Assembly (NCBI GenBank): GCA_002507205.1 | Contig: DAZF01000004.1 | Span: 1-64,000 of the forward strand | Source of the DNA: Methanolobus sp. UBA32 | Lineage (GTDB): Archaea > Halobacteriota > Methanosarcinia > Methanosarcinales > Methanosarcinaceae | Direction of reading: 5' to 3' | Length of the DNA stretch: 64,000 nucleotides | In this document: positions 25,099 through 34,223 of the stretch, one piece after another | Layout of the letters: each line of letters opens with the position of its first letter | Numbering within the stretch: position 1 is the first letter of the stretch | The notes under the pieces: generated by a model | The model's input: only the letters and a program-made list of their open reading frames with translations | Database searches by the model: none | What the model was told of the DNA's origin: nothing | Position numbers and translations under genes: made by a program

Positions 25099-25896
25099 AT
25101 GTTGACGATTTTTGAGGCAATAGTACTTGGCATAGTCCAGGGAGTAGCCGAATGGTTGCCCATAAGCAGCGAAGGCATGACCACACTTGTGATGTTGAAT
25201 GTGTTTGATAAAACGCTTGCTGAAGCATTGCCCATAGCCATATGGTTACACACAGGAACCTTGCTTTCGGCCGTTGTTTACTTCAGGACTGACATCAGGG
25301 AAATAATCGGTGAAATACCGCAATACATCAGGAACAGGGATATCCAGGAGAAAAAGGATAGCTTAATAACATTCTTGTTGATAGCAACCGCCATAACCGG
25401 AATAATAGGATTACCGCTCATTCTCTTCGCCACAGGAATGGCAGAATTCTCAGGGAAGCTTGCAACTGCACTGATAGGAGGGCTTCTTATCATCACAGGT
25501 CTGCTGCAAATATCTGCTGCAAAGAAAACAAAGAAAAGAGACCAGCCTGTGATCACAGATTCTGTTATCGCAGGAATTGCACAGGGATTTGCAGCACTCC
25601 CCGGAATAAGCAGGTCCGGCATAACCGTATCAACATTACTTCTGAGGGATATAGAAGCATCACAGGCTATCAGACTGAGTTTTCTCATGAGCATACCTGC
25701 AGTCCTTGCTGCAGACGTAGGAATCGGTGCAATGGGACTACTGAGCTTTGATGCTTACTCAATACTGGCATTATTCTTTGCATTTGCATTTGGAATACTT
25801 ACCATCGATATCTTCATCAAAGCAGCAAAAAGATTCGATTTCTCCAAATTCTGCATTGCCCTTGGAATACTCAGTATTCTGGCATACTTTTTGTGA
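25099..25896 (+). CDS. UppP/BacA-like polyprenyl-diphosphatase
   Basis: A polytopic membrane phosphatase (265 aa) of the undecaprenyl-diphosphatase family. In bacteria it recycles the lipid carrier; in archaea the probable substrate is a polyprenyl (dolichyl-type) diphosphate of surface glycosylation. The N-terminal active motif is GIVQGVAEWLPISSEGM (about residues 10-26), where bacterial UppP has EFLPISSSGH, so the usual His and one Ser differ. The second motif is ALPGISRSGITVSTLLLR (about residues 170-187), with Arg present. Seven or eight membrane segments. Divergent from the NifX-MinD operon and 89 bp before the DUF134 gene. Substrate in this organism is inferred. Confidence 0.88.
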   Translation: MLTIFEAIVLGIVQGVAEWLPISSEGMTTLVMLNVFDKTLAEALPIAIWLHTGTLLSAVVYFRTDIREIIGEIPQYIRNRDIQEKKDSLITFLLIATAITGIIGLPLILFATGMAEFSGKLATALIGGLLIITGLLQISAAKKTKKRDQPVITDSVIAGIAQGFAALPGISRSGITVSTLLLRDIEASQAIRLSFLMSIPAVLAADVGIGAMGLLSFDAYSILALFFAFAFGILTIDIFIKAAKRFDFSKFCIALGILSILAYFL

Positions 25897-25985
25897 CAAA
25901 TACCATATTTTGCCACAAACGAGAATAAATATATAAATGTTTCCGCAAACAAATAAATATTACATTACTTAATGAGTGCATAACA

Positions 25986-26291
25986 ATGACTTGCAGAGGA
26001 AGACCCAAATCACCCAGAAGAGTTGAGTGCTCACCTGAGGTGCTCTATTTTAAACCACGCGGAGTGCCACTAAAGGAGCTTGAAACAGTATCCCTTGCAA
26101 TAGAGGAGCTCGAAGCTCTGCGACTGGCAGACCTTGAAGGATTACAGCAGGAAGAAGCTGCCATTAGTATGGGTATTTCAAGACGGGCTTTCTGGCAGGA
26201 TCTTCAGAATGCAAGAAAAAAAGTAGCTATGGCCCTTATTGAAGGAATGGCCATAGAGATAGTCGGCAAAGACCCCAAAGACATGGGATAA
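25986..26291 (+). CDS. DUF134-family putative DNA-binding protein
   Basis: A 101-residue protein of the DUF134 family: [10 protein letters not shown], the [20 protein letters not shown] block and [21 protein letters not shown], which looks like a sigma-70-region-4-like helix-turn-helix (about residues 58-78). It is found near MinD/Mrp ATPases and NifX proteins in many anaerobes. It lies 65 bp upstream of the Mrp gene on the same strand. Likely a regulator of this Fe-S/cofactor block, but the role is inferred from neighbourhood and fold only. Confidence 0.88.
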   Translation: MTCRGRPKSPRRVECSPEVLYFKPRGVPLKELETVSLAIEELEALRLADLEGLQQEEAAISMGISRRAFWQDLQNARKKVAMALIEGMAIEIVGKDPKDMG

Positions 26292-26356
26292 TTGCCGCAG
26301 CTACATTTGTTGTTCCATTGTATTTCAAAATAGAATATTTCTAAAGGAGATTCCAT

Positions 26357-27190
26357 ATGACACAAAATATCCAGAGTGCAGCTGACCTTTTAAAGAAGCC
26401 CGAGGAACCAAAGCTCATCAGGAAAATGAGAGCCATCAAAAAGAAGATAATGGTTATGAGCGGCAAGGGCGGTGTCGGCAAAAGCACAGTTGCAGCAAAT
26501 CTGGCTGCAAGACTTGCAGAACGCGGACATAAAGTAGGACTCCTGGATGCGGATATCCACGGCCCAAGCATCCCAAAGATGTTCGGTATCGAGGACCAGA
26601 GACCTACCGTTGATGAGAATGGCATTGTGCCGATCAGTATCACAGAGAACCTTTCTGTGATGTCAGTAGCACTCCTCCTTGAGGACAGGGATGCACCTGT
26701 CATATGGAGAGGACCTGCAAAGATGGCAGCTATCAAGCAGTTCCTTGAGGATGTTTCATGGGGCAAGCTGGACTACCTTATTGTAGACCTGCCACCTGGC
26801 ACTGGCGATGAACCACTAAGCATTGCACAGCTGATCGAAAAGATGGAAGGTGCTGTCGTTGTGACAACCCCGCAGGATGTAGCACTTGTCAGTGTAAGGA
26901 AATCCATCAAATTTGCAGAGATACTCAAAGTACCTGTAATTGGTATTGTTGAGAACATGAGCGGCATCGTCTGCCCTCACTGTGATGAGATGATAGACCT
27001 CTTCGGCAAGGGTGGCGTAGAGAAAGCATCCACAGACTTCAATGTGCCTGTTCTTGGCGAACTTCCAATGGACCCTAAAATTGCAGAGATAGAGGACAGC
27101 GGGAAAGTTCACACAGACATCAATGAAGAGATGCTCTGGGGCAAGAGATTTGCTGCAATTGTTGATTCCATAGAGCAATTTAAAAAGTAA
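26357..27190 (+). CDS. Mrp/NBP35-type Fe-S cluster carrier ATPase
   Basis: A cytosolic P-loop ATPase (277 aa) that binds a bridging [4Fe-4S] cluster and delivers it to apo-proteins. The deviant Walker A MSGKGGVGKST is at about residues 35-45, then DADIHGPSIP, DLPPGTGDEP, PQDVALVSVRK, and the C-terminal MSGIVCPHC motif whose two Cys bridge the cluster across the dimer. The SD AAAGGAG lies upstream of the ATG. Downstream of DUF134 on the same strand, and ended by a perfect hairpin terminator. Confidence 0.93.
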   Translation: MTQNIQSAADLLKKPEEPKLIRKMRAIKKKIMVMSGKGGVGKSTVAANLAARLAERGHKVGLLDADIHGPSIPKMFGIEDQRPTVDENGIVPISITENLSVMSVALLLEDRDAPVIWRGPAKMAAIKQFLEDVSWGKLDYLIVDLPPGTGDEPLSIAQLIEKMEGAVVVTTPQDVALVSVRKSIKFAEILKVPVIGIVENMSGIVCPHCDEMIDLFGKGGVEKASTDFNVPVLGELPMDPKIAEIEDSGKVHTDINEEMLWGKRFAAIVDSIEQFKK

Positions 27191-27208
27191 TTTTAATAAC
27201 TCAATTTC

Positions 27209-27233
27209 AGGAAGAGATTTTCTCTTCCTTTTT
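27209..27233 (+). terminator. Hairpin terminator after the Mrp gene
   Basis: A perfect 9-bp stem (AGGAAGAGA / TCTCTTCCT) with a 3-nt TTT loop, followed by a run of T's (to 27233), 18 bp past the mrp stop. It resembles an intrinsic terminator. In archaea the T-run is likely the functional part. Confidence 0.65.
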
Positions 27234-27314
27234 GATTTTCCCGGTTTTTACCCTGTATTGGGCGAGATTCTAATTCTCAATCACTATTTATAGTAAAAAA
27301 ACAGACATTTCCGT

Positions 27315-29129
27315 ATGGAAGTGGGAAGCCATAAAACAATTGACAGGCTTGACTTCAGGGACCCGATAGAGCTTGTAGATGATGTTCTCCTCAACAATAG
27401 CTGGCTGTTTAAAGAGAACTCCAACACACGCCTGAGTCCGTCTGTGATAGATCTGCACATTGCATCCCAGGTCAAGAAACAATATGCACTTGAGAAACTT
27501 TACTCAAAGGAAAGTTCATGGGCTCATAGAGAAGGACTTATCCACATCCATGATCTGCACAGTCCATTCACACCTTACTGCAATGGAATAGATGCCAGGA
27601 TATTCCTGAAAGACGGACTGAGATTCCCGGATACAGTCAGCCTCCCGGCAAAACGTTTTGAATCTGCCCTCTACCATGCGATGTCATTCATGGTGCACTC
27701 CCAACAGTTCTTTGCAGGAGCACAGGCAATTGATATGCTCAACTGGATGCTTGCCCCCCATCTTCATTTTGATGATATTGATGAAGAGCAGCTCAGGGAG
27801 ATAGTTCAGGGATTCATGTTTCAGATGAACCAGTCCAATCGCATAGGTGCCCAAAGTGCATTTACGAACATAGGACTTCGGATAACATGCCCTCCCCTTA
27901 TTGCGGAACAGAAAGCCATCTTTGCAGGAAAGGAGCTTGAGGAGAATTACAGCTTTTTTGAGGAGGAAGCAAGGACTATCTATAAAGTGATGATGGAAGT
28001 TGCAGGAAACGGAGACGGGCAGGGCAGTCCATTCACCTTTCCACTGATAACCACTGCAATAACAAAGGATCTGGACTTCAATGACCCATTGTGGAAATTG
28101 ACCATGCAGGCAACCGCCTCCACCGGAGCACCATATTTCCTGAACCTCCGGGCCGATTACCTTGCTGATGAGACCGTCCATGCAATGTGCTGCCGTCTTT
28201 TTGCAAAACATACCGGAGGGATCTGGAATGCAGGTGGCATGGGCAACGGATCGAACAAAGTAGTTTCCATTAACCTGCCCGGCGTTTCACTTCGATCCAG
28301 GGATATGTATGAGTTCTTTGAAGAGCTTGACAATGTGATGGATATCAGCAAACAGGCACTGCTTGATGGTAACAGGATAATTGAAAAATCACTCCATGAA
28401 TGGAAAATACTTCCCTGGCTGTTGATGGTTACAGATGACGGAATACCTTATTACGAGTTTGAAAAACGCCACCTGACGTTCGGGGTAGTGGGACTTAACG
28501 AATGTCTCATGAACCTCACAGGTGAGACACTTCTCGACCAGCAGGCAACGGGACTTCAGATAATAAGCCATATGGCAGACAGGATACAACAATATTCCAG
28601 AGAAGATGAGATCGAATATACACTGGAACAGACGCCTGCAGAGAGTACAGCTTACCGTTTTGCCATGATAGACCATATGAAGTTCAAAGAAGGAGCAAAT
28701 ATTCAGGGAACCAAGGACGCACCTTACTACACAAACTCCACCCATGTACCTTACAAGAGCAACATATCCCTTGTCAACCGTATAAAAACAGAATCAGTGT
28801 TCCATCCTTATTTTACAGGCGGAACCATTTGCCACATTTGGATGGGAGAAAGTACCCCGGACCCGGGCGGACTTTCCGACTTCATCGACAGGATCACACA
28901 GACAGAACTTGCATATTTCTGTTTCTCACCGGACTTCTCAATATGCAGTAACGGACACAGTTCAAAAGGAATTCAGGAAAGCTGTCCACAATGCCAGGCT
29001 GAGATCGTTGACCACATCTCCAGAGTTACAGGGTACTACGGGCATGTGAACAACTGGAATCCGGGGAAGATAAAGGAGTACGAAGAGCGGCACAGGTACA
29101 GAATGGAATGCAGGCAGAAAGATAAATAA
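27315..29129 (+). CDS. Anaerobic ribonucleoside-triphosphate reductase-like protein without ATP cone
   Basis: A class III (glycyl radical) ribonucleotide reductase-type protein of 604 aa. The glycyl radical motif RVTGYYG is near residue 580. The active-site MCCRLF and a zinc-site segment (CSNGH, then CPQC) are present. Compared with the 799-residue NrdD at 42638-45037 it lacks the whole N-terminal extension and ATP-cone domain, so it should escape dATP feedback inhibition at that site. It has no own activase beside it and may use the NrdG at 41844-42632. It is followed after 22 bp by a toroid-fold protein. Activity as a real reductase is likely but unproven. Confidence 0.88.
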   Translation: MEVGSHKTIDRLDFRDPIELVDDVLLNNSWLFKENSNTRLSPSVIDLHIASQVKKQYALEKLYSKESSWAHREGLIHIHDLHSPFTPYCNGIDARIFLKDGLRFPDTVSLPAKRFESALYHAMSFMVHSQQFFAGAQAIDMLNWMLAPHLHFDDIDEEQLREIVQGFMFQMNQSNRIGAQSAFTNIGLRITCPPLIAEQKAIFAGKELEENYSFFEEEARTIYKVMMEVAGNGDGQGSPFTFPLITTAITKDLDFNDPLWKLTMQATASTGAPYFLNLRADYLADETVHAMCCRLFAKHTGGIWNAGGMGNGSNKVVSINLPGVSLRSRDMYEFFEELDNVMDISKQALLDGNRIIEKSLHEWKILPWLLMVTDDGIPYYEFEKRHLTFGVVGLNECLMNLTGETLLDQQATGLQIISHMADRIQQYSREDEIEYTLEQTPAESTAYRFAMIDHMKFKEGANIQGTKDAPYYTNSTHVPYKSNISLVNRIKTESVFHPYFTGGTICHIWMGESTPDPGGLSDFIDRITQTELAYFCFSPDFSICSNGHSSKGIQESCPQCQAEIVDHISRVTGYYGHVNNWNPGKIKEYEERHRYRMECRQKDK

Positions 29130-29151
29130 ATGTCAGAACCATCAGAACAGT

Positions 29152-29862
29152 ATGGATTTTAAGAGTGAAGCATCATTCAAATGGCTTTATTCACAGAAGA
29201 TAACAAAAGTAAAGGATCTTGCACGCATAGTCCAGGCAAGTTATCTCTGGAATGAGGAAAACAACCACACAGAGGGGCTTACAGAGAAACTGATAAACTC
29301 AAAAACCGAGAATTCCTGGAATTCCGATCTGCGGGATACCTCACGTGCTGCTTCAGCTCTTGCACTTAAAGGCATTGTTTTTCCAGATATTGAAAGATGG
29401 GTGCTATCAGAACAAGCTGAAAGGTCCTGGAATAATGATGTTTATGACACCACATATGCGTTGATAGCACTTGCTGATATGGGTTCATATAACCCCGAAG
29501 GATGCGGCTGGCTTATTGATAATTATGGCAAAAAGTGGGAGCATCCCGGAACTACTGCCCTGATAATCACTGCACTGTCAAAACAGGCAAAGCTTGAAAA
29601 TGAAGACACCTTTAGCGATTTTATAGCTGAACGTGCCAGATGGATAATCTCGCAGCAAGAAAGTGAAGGTGCCTGGAAAACACTGGCTACCAGCAACCTT
29701 GTGATTCAATCGCTGATACTTACAGGACATAAGGATGAGACTGCCATTCCCCTCAAATGGATATTATCACACATTAACAGCAATGGATCGTGGGGGAAAG
29801 AGGGAGGCGACATCAATACAACATCCCTGTCGCTTATAACTCTCTGGCAATATATGAACTGA
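29152..29862 (+). CDS. Prenyltransferase/squalene oxidase repeat (alpha-alpha toroid) protein
   Basis: A 236-residue protein made of helical repeats of the terpenoid-cyclase/prenyltransferase toroid type. Repeat-like units are RDTSRAASALALKGI, YDTTYALIALADMG, PGTTALIITALSKQ, ATSNLVIQSLILTG and INTTSLSLITLWQYM. Each is preceded by a W-rich turn (NSWNSDL, RSWNNDV, KKWEHPG, GAWKTLA, GSWGKEG). The catalytic DxDD of terpene cyclases is not seen, so it is probably a binding scaffold. It is tightly linked (22 bp) to the cone-less NrdD upstream and runs to within 3 bp of the convergent histidine kinase gene. Function unknown. Confidence 0.75.
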   Translation: MDFKSEASFKWLYSQKITKVKDLARIVQASYLWNEENNHTEGLTEKLINSKTENSWNSDLRDTSRAASALALKGIVFPDIERWVLSEQAERSWNNDVYDTTYALIALADMGSYNPEGCGWLIDNYGKKWEHPGTTALIITALSKQAKLENEDTFSDFIAERARWIISQQESEGAWKTLATSNLVIQSLILTGHKDETAIPLKWILSHINSNGSWGKEGGDINTTSLSLITLWQYMN

Positions 29863-29865
29863 AAA

Positions 29866-31857
29866 TTATTTTACAGGTAAAAGTATGTGAATAGTAGTTC
29901 CTTTTCCTTCTTTGCTATCGGCCCACATATCCCCATTGTGCGCCACAATGATCTTCTTGCATATGTAAAGACCAAGACCATTACCCCCGTACTTGCGTGT
30001 TGATGAACCATCGGCCTGATAGAATCTGTTGAATATATGAGGAAGATTCTCCTCGGAAATACCAATCCCATTATCACTTATCTGTATGTGTATCCTTTTG
30101 TTATCCTGCAGAGTGACAGAAATTGATATTTTCCCACTTTCAGGGGTGAACTTCACTGAATTGTCAATTATATTTACGAATACTTCTTCAAGATACTCCA
30201 GGTCACCTTCTATCAGCGGTATATCAGAAGGAATTAACTTTTCAATTTCATGTCCCTTACTGGTAATCTCAGGAGAACGGTCGTGTATTGCCGCGTCTAT
30301 TACCTCGGATATCCGGAGAGGAAGGAAAGTATATTCGACATTTCCACCTTCAGTAATACTGACATAGAGCAGAGAATCGATCAGTCTTTTCAATCTTTCA
30401 GAGCTGAGCATTACTTTTTCCATGGCATCTTTCTGCTTCTGGTTCAGTTCACCCAGTGCCTCTTCATACATCAGTTCACTGTATCCTTTAATTGGAATAA
30501 GTGGAGTCTTTAGTTCGTGCCTCAGGTTAGAGAGGAATTCGTCTTTCATCCTGTCAAGGGACTTTAGTTCCTCATTGGCCTTTGCAAGGTCTTGAGCATA
30601 CTGATTCAGGGCTTTTTCTGCGGCTTTGCGCTCGGTGAAATCCTCAACAACACATACACCCCCCATGAACTTCCCCTCATCAGATATAACCGGGCTGAAT
30701 TCTGCTTTGATAGGAATTATTTTATCGGAGAAGGGAGAACAGAATTCATCCTCATAACTGGCAGGAATTCCAGCAAGTACCTGCATAATAGCTTTTTTGA
30801 TAGAGTTATTATCATCAAATGATTCTACGATATTAAAGCCGATCACATTAGAAATAACACTCTCTTCCGGTACACCCATGATCTTCACAAGATTTTCGTT
30901 GCACTGGGTTATGACGCCTTTTTCATCAAAGTGGAAGATACCCAATGGGGATTTTTCAAACATCATGCGATATTTGTTCTTGGCAATGAGCGTCAACCTT
31001 TCTTTCATTTTTCTTTTGGAGATATCATTGATGATAGCACCATGGAAAACCTCACCCTTCAGCCTTGTTGTAGTGATGGCCAGTTCTAAGGGGAATTCCG
31101 TACCATCTTTACGCAAACCGGTTACTTCTATTATTTTTCCTACTACAGGGGATTTGCCGATGGATATCAGCTCATCCCAGCCTTCGTGAGCCTTACGATA
31201 TCTTTTTGGCATTATTATGCTAATGGATTTCCCAAGTATCTCGTTCCTCTCATATCCAAAGAGTTTACTGGCGTTCTCGTTCCAGAAAGTGATCATTCCG
31301 GCGTAATCTGAGAGCACAAATGCATAAGGAACGGAATCCAGATGAGAAGAAATCATTTCAATATCAAAGAGTAACTCTGTTTCAAGTTCTTTTTTGTCCT
31401 GAATATCAGTACAGGATAAAAGAAGTGCCTTATCCGGAGATGTTGTGTCTTTCAACAGGCTCGTGTTTAAAAGAAAGGTCTTAGGTATCCCATCAGACCC
31501 TATAATTGATGTTTCCAGAGCCATTGGTTTTACATTATTATCCGATAAAACCGAAGAGAAAAATGAGAGAATATCTTCTTTTTCATCTTCCGGAAGACAT
31601 AAGTCTGAAAATATTTCATTTGAGAGGTCTTCATCATCGAAGCCTAAAAAACTTCGTGCTTTTTTGTTTGCCAGGATTATCCGGCCATTCTCATCAATTA
31701 AAAGTATAAAGGAATCCAGAAGGTCATAAAATAACTGTGAATGCTCAATTTCCGAAAAAGAGATACTAGTGCCGGGTATTCTGACCGAATCCTCCTGTAT
31801 GAGAGAGTTATCACTCTCATCAACCGAAAAATCGAGTATTTCTTTTTTTGTGGCCAT
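29866..31857 (-). CDS. PAS-domain sensor histidine kinase
   Basis: A soluble, orphan sensor kinase of 663 aa with no membrane segment. Three PAS domains (about 40-160, 165-290, 295-420) precede a HisKA domain with the phospho-acceptor in LRHELKTP (H447) and a HATPase_c domain with N box (NIIDNSVKFTP), G1 (DNGIGIS), F box and G2 (GGNGLGLYICKKI). All residues for kinase activity are visible. No response regulator is adjacent, so it probably signals to an unlinked partner or to a single-domain receiver, as is common in Methanosarcinales. The bound ligand of the PAS domains cannot be inferred. Confidence 0.93.
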   Translation of the reverse strand: MATKKEILDFSVDESDNSLIQEDSVRIPGTSISFSEIEHSQLFYDLLDSFILLIDENGRIILANKKARSFLGFDDEDLSNEIFSDLCLPEDEKEDILSFFSSVLSDNNVKPMALETSIIGSDGIPKTFLLNTSLLKDTTSPDKALLLSCTDIQDKKELETELLFDIEMISSHLDSVPYAFVLSDYAGMITFWNENASKLFGYERNEILGKSISIIMPKRYRKAHEGWDELISIGKSPVVGKIIEVTGLRKDGTEFPLELAITTTRLKGEVFHGAIINDISKRKMKERLTLIAKNKYRMMFEKSPLGIFHFDEKGVITQCNENLVKIMGVPEESVISNVIGFNIVESFDDNNSIKKAIMQVLAGIPASYEDEFCSPFSDKIIPIKAEFSPVISDEGKFMGGVCVVEDFTERKAAEKALNQYAQDLAKANEELKSLDRMKDEFLSNLRHELKTPLIPIKGYSELMYEEALGELNQKQKDAMEKVMLSSERLKRLIDSLLYVSITEGGNVEYTFLPLRISEVIDAAIHDRSPEITSKGHEIEKLIPSDIPLIEGDLEYLEEVFVNIIDNSVKFTPESGKISISVTLQDNKRIHIQISDNGIGISEENLPHIFNRFYQADGSSTRKYGGNGLGLYICKKIIVAHNGDMWADSKEGKGTTIHILLPVK

Positions 31858-32099
31858 CTATACACCTATGAATCTGACAAACTATTGTAGAGAATCTACA
31901 TTGGCAATACCCAGATGCATGTAATTATATTGGGAATATAATATATAATATTTAGTATTTGATTTCTTATTGTATATAAAGCCTAATAAAAAAATGAGAG
32001 TCAAAACTGAATTCATACTTAGAATTGAAATAGAATACTGACCTTTTGAGTAGCATTTATAATCACGAGGAACTATTGAACTAGACAGAGTGACCTAAG

Positions 32100-32531
32100 A
32101 TGAGTGAAAATTCAATGAAATATCATGAGGATTCCAATACTTTTATTGCCGGTAAAAAGAGTTATTTTGAAGAAGATATCAACATTGATGGAAACTTCAT
32201 AGTTGGAGCAGGTTCTAATTTCTGGAAGAATCTGAATGTTAAGGGCACCCTGAAACTTGGAAAAGGAACTTTTGTGAAAGGGAATGTAAAAGCAGATGAG
32301 GCCATCATAGGTTCAAACTCTGAGATAAAGGGCAATATAGAAGTATCAGACGAACTTCGGATACTGGATTCTGTAGAGATAAATGGTTCTGCCGTTGCAG
32401 GAAAAGAAATGCTTGTACGTCCCGGTTGCAAGATCAAATTCGCGAAGGCAAGCAGCACAATGGAACTTGTCGGGAAGGTCAGTATAAAAGAAATAGAATC
32501 AGGAACAAAGGTTATTGTGCGTTCGGAGTGA
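32100..32531 (+). CDS. Bactofilin-like polymer-forming protein
   Basis: A 143-residue protein with a repetitive right-handed beta-helix pattern of about 18-20 residues (for example GNFIVGAGSNFWKNLNVKG, GTLKLGKGTFVKGNVKA, AIIGSNSEIKGNIEV, ELRILDSVEINGSAVAG), as in bactofilins (DUF583). Such proteins polymerise without nucleotide into filaments that scaffold membrane or envelope proteins. No signal peptide or membrane segment. It begins 242 bp from the divergent kinase gene. It is a single gene, convergent with the ABC ATPase gene. Confidence in the fold is good; the role is by analogy to bacteria. Confidence 0.85.
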   Translation: MSENSMKYHEDSNTFIAGKKSYFEEDINIDGNFIVGAGSNFWKNLNVKGTLKLGKGTFVKGNVKADEAIIGSNSEIKGNIEVSDELRILDSVEINGSAVAGKEMLVRPGCKIKFAKASSTMELVGKVSIKEIESGTKVIVRSE

Positions 32532-32545
32532 AACGCAAAATAATA

Positions 32546-33304
32546 TTATTTACTTTGCTCCTTGAGGAGAGACTTCAATATCCTGTCACGGAGCAAATTT
32601 GCTTCAAGACTTGTTCGCTCACGTGGCCGTGGAAGGTCTACTTTGATTACTTCCTTTATTTTACCAGGACGCGCACTCATCAACACTATTTTGTCAGCCA
32701 GGAACACGGCTTCATCCACACTGTGTGTGACAAAAATGATGGTTATATGTTTTTTTTGCCAGATTTCCAGTAGTTCCTGCTGGAGAATATTGCGTGTCTG
32801 GGCATCCAGTGCACCAAAAGGCTCATCCATCAGAAGAACCGAAGGTTCATTTGCAAGGGCTCTTGCAATAGCAACCCTCTGCTTCATGCCGCCTGATAGC
32901 TCATAGGGATAGCTGTTCCTGAATTGCTGGAGCCCGACCAGTTCAAGGTATTTTTCAGCATCTTCAAGCGCATCTTTCTTTTTTGTCCCGCCCATGATGG
33001 GACCAAAGATAATGTTATCGATCACCGATTTCCAGGGAAACAGTGAATATTCCTGGAAAACCATTCCCCTATCCGGACCAGGAGAATCTATTTTCTGGTC
33101 ATCCAGATAGATTTCCCCAGCATCCGGTTTATCGAGACCTGATATGATCCTGAGCAATGTCGTTTTTCCACACCCGGAAGGGCCTATAAAGCATACAAAC
33201 TCCTTGTCATCGACTTCCAGATTGACATTGTCCAGTGCAAGCGTGGAGCTATCACCATCTTTTATGAACTTGCGGGAGACATTACTTACTTTTACCCTTC
33301 CCAT
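32546..33304 (-). CDS. Nitrate/sulfonate/taurine-type ABC transporter ATP-binding protein
   Basis: A 252-residue ATPase of the SsuB/TauB/NrtD class. Walker A GPSGCGKTT is at about residues 38-46, signature LSGGMKQR about 137-144, Walker B VLLMDEPFGALD about 157-168, and switch VTHSVDEA. It starts directly after the permease stop (33305/33304), so the genes are translationally linked. Third gene of a binding protein-permease-ATPase operon. The substrate class is inferred from family, and taurine, other sulfonates, nitrate and related anions or amines cannot be told apart from the ATPase. Confidence 0.93.
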   Translation of the reverse strand: MGRVKVSNVSRKFIKDGDSSTLALDNVNLEVDDKEFVCFIGPSGCGKTTLLRIISGLDKPDAGEIYLDDQKIDSPGPDRGMVFQEYSLFPWKSVIDNIIFGPIMGGTKKKDALEDAEKYLELVGLQQFRNSYPYELSGGMKQRVAIARALANEPSVLLMDEPFGALDAQTRNILQQELLEIWQKKHITIIFVTHSVDEAVFLADKIVLMSARPGKIKEVIKVDLPRPRERTSLEANLLRDRILKSLLKEQSK

Positions 33305-34132
33305 TTATATCACGACCCCTTTACGCCATCTAAGGAGCTTACCATCGATATAATAACGCAGCAACCGGTCAATGAACAAACCAAGGAAACCAAGTATTAA
33401 CATGTAAACAAGTACAAAGTCCATGTTGTGCAGATAATAATGATGCCATATCTTGTAGCCAAGCCCGTTTCTGCTCACACCGAACATTTCTGCGGCAACG
33501 AGACACATCCAGCCAACTCCCATGGCTATCCTGATACCTGCGGCAATTGAAGGAAGTGCATAAGGAAGAGCCACATACCGGATCAATTCGCGGTCAGTGT
33601 TACAACCCAACACCTTTGCAGCTTCCACATAAACACGGGAGACGCTCTTAAAACCTGTAAAAGTGTTTATTATAATTGGAAAGACAGCACCGATAAATAT
33701 TAAAAAACCTGCTGCAAGAGGATTCAGACCAATCCATATGATCGCGAAGGGAATCCAGGCAAGTGGGGGAATAGGACGAATTATCTCTATCAGAGGATCA
33801 ACTATACGATCGATCATGCGGAACCAACCCATGATCATACCTACAGGAATACCAATGATCAGTGCAGAAAGCATGCCGATCCAGAAATGCATAAGACTGT
33901 AAAGGAGGTCTACAAGTAAAACCGGAAGTTGATAATCCAGGCCAAGGATAGTTAATTTTGCATCTTTTGCCATGATTTCCAGAAATGCAAAGGTCACATC
34001 TGTAAAACTTGGAAGGTAAAATTTATTCCCCACAATGTAAACAGCTAGGAGTTGCCAGAGAATGACTGCAGAAATTATAGATACTATTTCCACACTTTTT
34101 TCACTCAGGGACTGAAGATGTTTTTTTATCAT
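33305..34132 (-). CDS. Nitrate/sulfonate/taurine-type ABC transporter permease
   Basis: A BPD-type inner membrane permease of 275 aa, SsuC/TauC class. Hydrophobic segments are visible throughout, and the cytoplasmic EAA loop lies around YVEAAKVLGCNTDRELIRYVALPYALPSI (in part: EAAKVLGCN, LPYALPSIAAG; about residues 160-185). The segment AMGVGWMCLVAAEMFG is typical of the class. It precedes the ATPase gene with no gap and lies 91 bp after the binding-protein gene. Confidence 0.92.
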   Translation of the reverse strand: MIKKHLQSLSEKSVEIVSIISAVILWQLLAVYIVGNKFYLPSFTDVTFAFLEIMAKDAKLTILGLDYQLPVLLVDLLYSLMHFWIGMLSALIIGIPVGMIMGWFRMIDRIVDPLIEIIRPIPPLAWIPFAIIWIGLNPLAAGFLIFIGAVFPIIINTFTGFKSVSRVYVEAAKVLGCNTDRELIRYVALPYALPSIAAGIRIAMGVGWMCLVAAEMFGVSRNGLGYKIWHHYYLHNMDFVLVYMLILGFLGLFIDRLLRYYIDGKLLRWRKGVVI

Positions 34133-34223
34133 GATTCCTCCGGTTAGTGGAGATAAAGAACTCCGGACAGAGAATAGAAATGCCTACTTATTATTTAAAT
34201 TAGTATCAAAAAAAAAAGAAAAA

